Part shown: positions 1 to 4,385 of the stretch, piece by piece
Position numbering within the stretch: the stretch's first letter is position 1
How the letters are laid out: every line of letters starts with the position of its first letter
Assembly (NCBI GenBank): GCA_019237435.1
Contig: JAFAHB010000258.1
Location: forward strand, 1-5,932
Direction of reading: 5' to 3'
Source of the DNA: Vulcanimicrobiota bacterium
GTDB taxonomy: Bacteria > Vulcanimicrobiota > Vulcanimicrobiia > Vulcanimicrobiales > Vulcanimicrobiaceae
DNA length: 5,932 nucleotides
The notes under the pieces: generated by a model
Told to the model about the DNA's origin: nothing
Databases searched by the model: none
Seen by the model: only the letters and a program-made list of their open reading frames with translations
Made by a program: the position numbers and the translations under genes

Positions 1-1212
1 GATAGCCGCCGGCGCGGGACCGTGCGCGGCAGCCGGTAAAACGCCGTGACGGCCGCCCGGAAAACCGACGAGGATCCCATAATTCCCGTGCTGTGCCGCC
101 GAGACGTCCCACGACTCTTCGTACGGGAACTGCACGTAGGACGAGCCGTCGAGATGCTCTCCGTACCAAACGCGGCGGCGGAACTGCATATGCAGCTTCG
201 CGTTCGTGCCGAGCTCGAGCCGTTCGATCGCTATCCGTTTCAGACGTGAGAGCGGGACGCGCCGCAAATCGACGGATCGCAGCGTCGTAAACGGTATTGC
301 GAGGCAGACGTAGTCCGCCGATAGTTCAATCGTGCGATGCTCCGAAGCAAAGGCGCAGGTCAGCGTTCCGTCCGAACGCTCGCGCAGCGCGATTAGCGGA
401 GCATTGCATCGTATCGCGCTCGGGGTCAGCGCAGTGGCCATCTGCGTCGCAATCTGATCCATGCCCCCGACGACGTGCAGCGCCTCGACCGAGCCGTCGA
501 TGTTGAACTGATTGCGCTTTTCAAAGCCGAGCAGGTAGATCAAGTTCAGCGCGCTCTGGCGGTCCGGGTCGGCGCCGAACTCTCCGATGCATCCGTTGGC
601 TAGCAGCGCTCCGATTTTCGAGCTAATTCCGCCGGGCACGTTCGCATCGATCCATTCGGCGACGCTTGTGTGGTCGAGCGCTCGTCCCGCCGGCGTCGAG
701 CGGTCGTAGGTGGTTGGATAGCCGGCGGCTTCGGCCGCTCTATGCAGCGGTTCGCGAACGTGTTCGAAATAGTCGTCCCGCGCTTCTTCGACCGTGTAGC
801 GGGCGCCGCCGAAGAAATACGTGTCGTGACCCGGCTCGTGGCGGTTCACGTTAACCAGGCGCAACCCGAGCTCGGTGGCGAGACGTTGCACGTCGAGCTG
901 GTTGAGCGAGATGAACTCGCCGCCGTGTTCGGCGATCTGGCCTTGCGCGAAGTATCCACGCAGCGTCCACGTTCTGCCGCCGATGCGGTCGTTCGCCTCA
1001 AACACTTTGGCGTCGATGCCTGCCTGTCGCAAGCGGTACGCGCACGTCAAGCCGGCTACGCCCGCACCGACGATGACGATTCGCGGCGCTCGTCCGCGCG
1101 CGGTAAAGGCGTCGCTCGGACGTTCCGGTGCGCCTCCGGGCAGAGTGGCGCAGGCCGTGAGAGCGCTGCCGGCGCCTGCTAGAAATACCTTGCGCGAAAT
1201 GCCGGGGATCAT
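1..1212 (-). CDS. Exported flavin amine oxidase (monoamine oxidase-like), C-terminus cut by window edge
   Basis: This is an FAD-dependent amine oxidase that should oxidatively deaminate an amine, releasing aldehyde, ammonia and hydrogen peroxide; the substrate cannot be told. The visible 404 codons contain the dinucleotide-binding glycines G49-x-G51-x-x-G54, the ribose-binding E72, the RIGGR motif at 76-80 and GGEF at 97-100, all typical of the MAO/polyamine oxidase fold. The GGMD stretch at 249-252 and the IPFTTLR strand at 306-312 are also family-like. The N-terminus reads SRKVFL (6-11), a short apolar segment, then LTAC (18-21). This looks like a Tat-type signal with RK instead of RR, followed by a lipobox with C21, so the enzyme is probably exported folded with FAD and perhaps lipid-anchored. 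The ATG start is firm because an in-frame TGA lies 9 bases upstream (1222-1224). The frame is still open at base 1; family proteins usually run to roughly 450-500 residues, so a C-terminal part containing the second FAD contact is missing here. It is divergent from the PEBP gene. Confidence 0.9.
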   Translation of the reverse strand, partial: MIPGISRKVFLAGAGSALTACATLPGGAPERPSDAFTARGRAPRIVIVGAGVAGLTCAYRLRQAGIDAKVFEANDRIGGRTWTLRGYFAQGQIAEHGGEFISLNQLDVQRLATELGLRLVNVNRHEPGHDTYFFGGARYTVEEARDDYFEHVREPLHRAAEAAGYPTTYDRSTPAGRALDHTSVAEWIDANVPGGISSKIGALLANGCIGEFGADPDRQSALNLIYLLGFEKRNQFNIDGSVEALHVVGGMDQIATQMATALTPSAIRCNAPLIALRERSDGTLTCAFASEHRTIELSADYVCLAIPFTTLRSVDLRRVPLSRLKRIAIERLELGTNAKLHMQFRRRVWYGEHLDGSSYVQFPYEESWDVSAAQHGNYGILVGFPGGRHGVLPAAAHGPAPAAI

Positions 1213-1231
1213 TGCTGGTCTTCAGACTTTC

Positions 1232-1260
1232 CTTACAGGTCAGGCGCGTCCCCCGGCCAA
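1232..1260 (-). promoter_or_regulatory. Candidate sigma-70-type promoter for the amine oxidase
   Basis: Read on the minus strand, TTGGCC (1260-1255) and TGTAAG (1237-1232) each match four of six consensus positions, with an exact 17-base spacer. Transcription would begin near 1225, leaving a leader of only about 13 bases before the ATG. No good Shine-Dalgarno would lie inside that leader: an AAGGAA at 1234-1229 is too far upstream and overlaps the -10. Such four-of-six matches are common by chance, so this is a suggestion only. Confidence 0.25.
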
Positions 1261-1276
1261 AATAACGTTTCTGTTC

Positions 1277-1282
1277 GGAGGG
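1277..1282 (+). promoter_or_regulatory. Strong Shine-Dalgarno for the PEBP lipoprotein gene
   Basis: GGAGGG lies seven bases before the ATG at 1290. It is the clearest ribosome-binding site in the window and fixes the start of this gene. No convincing promoter for this gene could be picked out in the 77-base divergent spacer; CAAAAT at 1258-1263 is a possible -10 but has no matching -35. Confidence 0.75.
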
Positions 1283-1289
1283 TTGGAGC

Positions 1290-1892
1290 ATGAGATTCTC
1301 GGCTTCGTTTCTGCGGCCCGTGGCGGCGGCGCTGTTTGTGTGCGCCTGTTCGGGACCACAAATCCAAAACGGCGTTACGAACGCTCCCTTGACGATGAAT
1401 CCCAACGCGGCGCCGCCGTTCACGGTACGCAGCGCAACCTTCAAAAACAACCACTTCGTCCCCGCGAGTATGGTATACAACCGTGCAGGCTGCTCCGGCG
1501 GCAACGAATCGCCGGAACTGAGCTGGACCGGCGCGCCTAAGAAGACCAAAAGTTTTGCGGTGCTGACGCTTGATACGACTGCGATTTTCTGGCATTGGGG
1601 CATGTACGACATTTCGCCGTCCACCGACGAGCTGCCGGAGAACGCCGGCACGAAGAAGAGCAAGTACGGCACGGAAGTGCTCAATGATTGGGCGATTTAT
1701 TTGGGCAAGTCGAATCGCGGCTACGACGGTCCCTGCCCGCCGCCGGGTAAAGCGCACCACTATGTATTTACGGTGTATGCGCTCGACACGACGCTAAAGC
1801 TTCCGCGATCGGCTTACGTCGAGAATCTCGACCTTGCCATACGCGGCCACATTCTTGCCGCCGCGAGCGTTACGGGGTTGTACAAGAAGTAG
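1290..1892 (+). CDS. PEBP/YbhB-YbcL family (Raf kinase inhibitor-like) lipoprotein
   Basis: This is a 200-residue member of the phosphatidylethanolamine-binding protein family, bacterial YbhB/YbcL branch. The physiological ligand of these bacterial proteins is mostly unknown. Family marks are GGNESPELSW (70-79), FWHW (100-103), YDGPCPPPG (145-153) followed by HHYVF (156-160), and the C-terminal GHILAAASVTG (186-196). The first 20 residues form a signal peptide with an apolar core and a lipobox-like VCAC ending at C20, so the protein is probably a lipoprotein outside the cytoplasm; an unlinked segment of about 25 residues rich in N, P and A separates the anchor from the fold. The usual DPDAP ligand-pocket motif is replaced by DTTAI at about 95-99, with only the first aspartate kept. 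GGAGGG seven bases upstream supports the start. The gene is divergent from the amine oxidase and 74 bases ahead of the propeller lipoprotein gene. Confidence 0.92.
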   Translation: MRFSASFLRPVAAALFVCACSGPQIQNGVTNAPLTMNPNAAPPFTVRSATFKNNHFVPASMVYNRAGCSGGNESPELSWTGAPKKTKSFAVLTLDTTAIFWHWGMYDISPSTDELPENAGTKKSKYGTEVLNDWAIYLGKSNRGYDGPCPPPGKAHHYVFTVYALDTTLKLPRSAYVENLDLAIRGHILAAASVTGLYKK

Positions 1893-1907
1893 CGCGTCGC
1901 GCATATA

Positions 1908-1936
1908 TTGACAAACCGAGCAAGTGGGCGCATCCT
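1908..1936 (+). promoter_or_regulatory. Weak candidate promoter before the propeller lipoprotein
   Basis: A perfect -35 hexamer TTGACA occupies 1908-1913 in the spacer between the PEBP and propeller genes. At a 17-base spacing the -10 would be CATCCT (1931-1936), only three of six. TATATT at 1904-1909 looks like a -10 but has no good partner upstream. A GCGCA/TGCGC inverted repeat (1928-1932 and 1945-1949) lies just downstream. The perfect -35 is the only strong element. Confidence 0.25.
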
Positions 1937-1956
1937 TAGGGTCCTGCGCGAGAAAC

Positions 1957-1960
1957 GAGG
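1957..1960 (+). promoter_or_regulatory. Shine-Dalgarno GAGG for the propeller lipoprotein
   Basis: GAGG sits six bases before the ATG at 1967, a normal spacing, and supports that start. Confidence 0.55.
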
Positions 1961-1966
1961 TCAGGC

Positions 1967-2995
1967 ATGCGAATTTTTAGTTTGAGCAGTGCTGTGCTGA
2001 GCGTTTGCTTTGGGCTTACAATCGTTTCCGGCTGTAACGGGTCAATGACAAACGCTTTGTCGCCGAGCGCCGGCAAAGGTCCCGGTGGCTCTTCGTCGCT
2101 CAGAGTTCGAAGCGCGATTAAGCAAATTACGATTGCGGGAAATTCTTGTTGTGTTATAGCCGTTGACTCGGGGATCCATCAAATCTACGTCAGTTCGGGA
2201 GTGAATTTATCGGGAAACAACACGACGGTCGTGGACGGAAAAACGTTTTCGGTGGTTGACAGCGTCAGTGGATTTGGCGGAGCCAACAACGTCGACGCGA
2301 CAACACACAACGTTTGGCTCGCCGGCCTTAAGGCGGGAAACGTTGAAGTGTATTCCGGTCTCATGCACTCAGCGATTACTACGGTTTCGCTGCACTTTTG
2401 CCCGATTGGAAGCTGGGTGGATTCGACGCACCGCTATGCGTGGGTCTCGGCTCAATGCGGTGGAGGCAGCGACCCCGTTTGGGCTATCAACGCCGACAAT
2501 TACAAGATTGTCGCCGGTCCCATCCGTACCGGCGGCGTTATGAATCCGATCACACCCGTGAATCCGGTGACCGGCCGACTCTACGGCAACAACAGCAGGA
2601 AGACGTTTGAAGTCAATCCGCACACTTTCCACCTTAGCCGCACCTCGTTTGGGGTCGTTTACAATGTCGACGCGGCCACGAACCTATTGTACGCGCAAGT
2701 CGCCGACGGGCTAAATATCGTCGGGGGAGCAAACGAAAAGATCAAAAAGAGGTTGGCTCTCTCCTACAACCCCTCTTACGTTGGCGTGAATTCAGCGCTC
2801 AACCACATCTACATCGGTTCGGGGCAAGACTTCATCGAAGTCCGCGAAGGAAACACCGGCAAACTACTGGGCACGATAACGATAAACGGTACCAATATTC
2901 TGTCGGTTGGAGCCGACTCCACGCGCGGGCGTATCTATGCGGCGGGAGTTTCCGGCAGCAATTATTATCTCTATGAGATCGCGGATCGCTACTAG
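1967..2995 (+). CDS. Lipoprotein with a predicted seven-bladed beta-propeller (YncE-like)
   Basis: This 342-residue protein begins with a signal peptide ending in VSGC, placing a lipidated cysteine at position 23, then a G/S-rich tether to about residue 45. The rest is built from repeats of the form V-D/N-x-x-T-x-x-I/L-Y. I count seven, starting near residues 66, 109, 151, 198, 234, 274 and 314, i.e. every 36-47 residues. That number and spacing fit a seven-bladed propeller of the YncE/NHL/surface-layer type, which usually serves as a binding platform rather than an enzyme. No catalytic motif is visible. Cysteines at 61, 62, 145 and 164 could form disulfides outside the cytoplasm. The coding sequence looks more A/T-rich than its neighbours, judged by eye. 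It ends 15 bases before the next gene. Binding partner unknown; the fold assignment rests on the repeats alone. Confidence 0.85.
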   Translation: MRIFSLSSAVLSVCFGLTIVSGCNGSMTNALSPSAGKGPGGSSSLRVRSAIKQITIAGNSCCVIAVDSGIHQIYVSSGVNLSGNNTTVVDGKTFSVVDSVSGFGGANNVDATTHNVWLAGLKAGNVEVYSGLMHSAITTVSLHFCPIGSWVDSTHRYAWVSAQCGGGSDPVWAINADNYKIVAGPIRTGGVMNPITPVNPVTGRLYGNNSRKTFEVNPHTFHLSRTSFGVVYNVDAATNLLYAQVADGLNIVGGANEKIKKRLALSYNPSYVGVNSALNHIYIGSGQDFIEVREGNTGKLLGTITINGTNILSVGADSTRGRIYAAGVSGSNYYLYEIADRY

Positions 2996-3010
2996 CGTCT
3001 AAGCAGCGCC

Positions 3011-3583
3011 ATGGCAAAGAACGCCGGCATCGTCGGAGTCTCGGACCACGGCGGCTGGGCGATACTGGTAACGGTAGCGCACGATGGAACGCTCCTGGAT
3101 CGCCGCCGCGTCGAACTTGTCGATGATAGCTTGCCGGCGCTTCCGCATCACCACCAAGGCCAGGGACTTCCGCCGGAAAAGGCCGTGGCTTTGGTAGAGC
3201 GGGTGCGAGCTTCCGCAGAAAGGCATGCCCCGCGAGCGCTAGAAGCTGTGGCGAAGGCGGTGCCGCGCGTCCTCGGCGTCGCCCTTCGTACCTGCCCGCA
3301 GCTTCCGCCGACGATCCCCGAACGAATCAAAGATTACCGCGCCCGCAACGTCGCCGACTGGGTGATGTATCGTCAAGCTTTGGCGTCCGCCGCCGAGGCA
3401 CGCGGCTGGGCCGTCTACTGGTACGACGCGAAGACGGTGTTCGAGGCGGCAGGCAAGGCGTTGCGCGTTGAGGACTTCGAAGCTCATTTCTTACAGATGC
3501 GCAAAGCGATGGGGCCGCCGTGGAACAACGACCACAAGCTTGCAATGGCGGCGGCCATAGCCGCGGCGGCGATAAGGACTTAA
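3011..3583 (+). CDS. Conserved protein of unknown function, possible RNase H-like fold
   Basis: This is a 190-residue soluble protein with no signal peptide and no membrane segment. I do not recognise a named family, though the wording (GVSDHGGWAILV at 9-20, LDRRRVELVD at 29-38, a HHH at 46-48, RARNVADWVMYRQAL at 110-124) reads like a well-conserved protein rather than a chance frame. The predicted order is three N-terminal strands with an aspartate after the first (D12), a helix, a strand VLGVAL (87-92), a helix, a strand WAVYWYD (133-139), and a C-terminal alanine-rich helix introduced by D174. This resembles the layout of RNase H-like/RuvC-like proteins, with D12, D139 and D174 as possible acidic residues. 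The acidic residue expected at the fourth strand is absent, so nuclease activity is not claimed. There is no clear Shine-Dalgarno; the gene starts 15 bases after the propeller gene's stop, suggesting cotranscription. Confidence 0.8.
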   Translation: MAKNAGIVGVSDHGGWAILVTVAHDGTLLDRRRVELVDDSLPALPHHHQGQGLPPEKAVALVERVRASAERHAPRALEAVAKAVPRVLGVALRTCPQLPPTIPERIKDYRARNVADWVMYRQALASAAEARGWAVYWYDAKTVFEAAGKALRVEDFEAHFLQMRKAMGPPWNNDHKLAMAAAIAAAAIRT

Positions 3584-3609
3584 GCGCGGCACCGCCTAAC
3601 GTTGCCGGC

Positions 3610-4362
3610 GTGCGCGGCGTTGTGTCGTGCCTGCTCGTCGGAGCGGTGCTGTTCTCGATTCCCGTGAGCGCGTTGACGCAATCTGTAAGACCGGTGCGCC
3701 ATCTCGTCTATTCGTTTACGTGGGGAGCGACAACCGATTTGGAGATGCACACGGCGGGATTCGCCGACAACGGCGATACGATGAGATCGCCGGGCGCGCC
3801 TTCAGGAATGAGCGATTCGACGGCTGAAACCCAGGACAAAGGAACGATTACCGTCGACGTCATTCGCGAGCAACCCGATCGAGGTCTGATCGTCAGCGTC
3901 AGCGAGCAGGCTCAAGGATCGCGTTCGATGCCGGCGGCAACGTGCGTCGTCTTCGGCAACACGAACCTGATTTGCGATCGGAACGCGAGGCTCAAGCCGG
4001 AGGAGCTTGAGTTGGTGCGCCTCCTTGGTCCGACGTTCATCGATCCAACCCAGATTGATGAGAAGCAGCACTGGCAAGTTCGGCAGAACACCCCCAACTA
4101 CGACACCGTGTCCGATTTCACGATCGCTTCGAATGCCGACGGCGTTTTGAAGGTCGTCGAATCGCGGACCATCAAGGGAACGACCGCGCGGCCGTACACG
4201 AGAAATGTGACGGCGACGATCGGTTATAACTTTAACAAAACGGTTCCAACGTCGGTGACGGAAGATACGACCGAACGCAGCGAAGGCACGAATCAATATC
4301 AAACGATAAAGTCCCAAACCACGCTGGAGCTCGAAACCGACTCGCTCGCCGCCGCACACTAG
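3610..4362 (+). CDS. Secreted protein of unknown function
   Basis: The product is about 250 residues if translation starts at the GTG at 3610. I chose that start because it yields a proper signal peptide: an arginine, an apolar core and a VSA cleavage site near residue 21, with an export-ready mature chain. A GTG at 3520 is also in frame but would overlap the previous gene by 64 bases and put a 30-residue polar tail before the signal; a GTG at 3622 is a third option. No Shine-Dalgarno decides it. The mature part is rich in T, S, D and E with alternating patterns typical of beta strands and no transmembrane helix. Two cysteines ten residues apart (about C112 and C122) could pair outside the cytoplasm, and a short helix (KPEELELVRLLG, about 129-140) follows. 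No enzyme motif is visible. It lies 26 bases after the unknown-function gene and converges on the cyclase-TIR gene. Confidence 0.82.
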   Translation: MRGVVSCLLVGAVLFSIPVSALTQSVRPVRHLVYSFTWGATTDLEMHTAGFADNGDTMRSPGAPSGMSDSTAETQDKGTITVDVIREQPDRGLIVSVSEQAQGSRSMPAATCVVFGNTNLICDRNARLKPEELELVRLLGPTFIDPTQIDEKQHWQVRQNTPNYDTVSDFTIASNADGVLKVVESRTIKGTTARPYTRNVTATIGYNFNKTVPTSVTEDTTERSEGTNQYQTIKSQTTLELETDSLAAAH

Positions 4363-4370
4363 CGATTTCT

Positions 4371-4382
4371 CCGCTAAAGCGG
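4371..4382. terminator. Small hairpin in the convergent gap, weak terminator candidate
   Basis: CCGC-TAAA-GCGG forms a four-base-pair GC stem with a four-base loop in the 23-base gap between the two converging genes. Its position suits a shared terminator, but the stem is short and no T-run follows on either strand, so it is not a typical intrinsic terminator. Confidence 0.25.
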
Positions 4383-4385
4383 GCC

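Noticed and set aside
670..1182. Plus-strand open frame of 170 codons
   Set aside because: It lies wholly antisense to the amine oxidase coding sequence, which has FAD-binding motifs in the opposite strand.
1218..1227. Short palindrome GTCT-TC-AGAC before the amine oxidase start
   Set aside because: Four-base arms are too short to support an operator call on their own.
875..1540. Plus-strand open frame of 221 codons opposite the amine oxidase
   Set aside because: It overlaps two genes with clear family motifs, in the wrong strand or frame, and its composition is that of a shadow frame.
998..1684. Minus-strand open frame of 228 codons across the amine oxidase start and the PEBP gene
   Set aside because: It is antisense to the well-supported PEBP gene and out of frame with the amine oxidase. 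It is rich in R, has no domain-like features, and its existence is explained by GC-rich codon bias.
1233..1760. Minus-strand open frame of 175 codons
   Set aside because: It is antisense to the PEBP gene and made mostly of R, A and H; no start signal or motif.
1892..1902. Palindrome GCGCG-T-CGCGC at the stop codon of the PEBP gene
   Set aside because: A one-base loop cannot form a hairpin, and no T-run follows, so it is not a terminator; it may be chance in GC-rich DNA.
3802..4359. Minus-strand open frame of 185 codons
   Set aside because: It is antisense to the secreted protein, R-rich and low in recognisable structure; the plus strand offers a signal peptide and plausible beta-rich protein.
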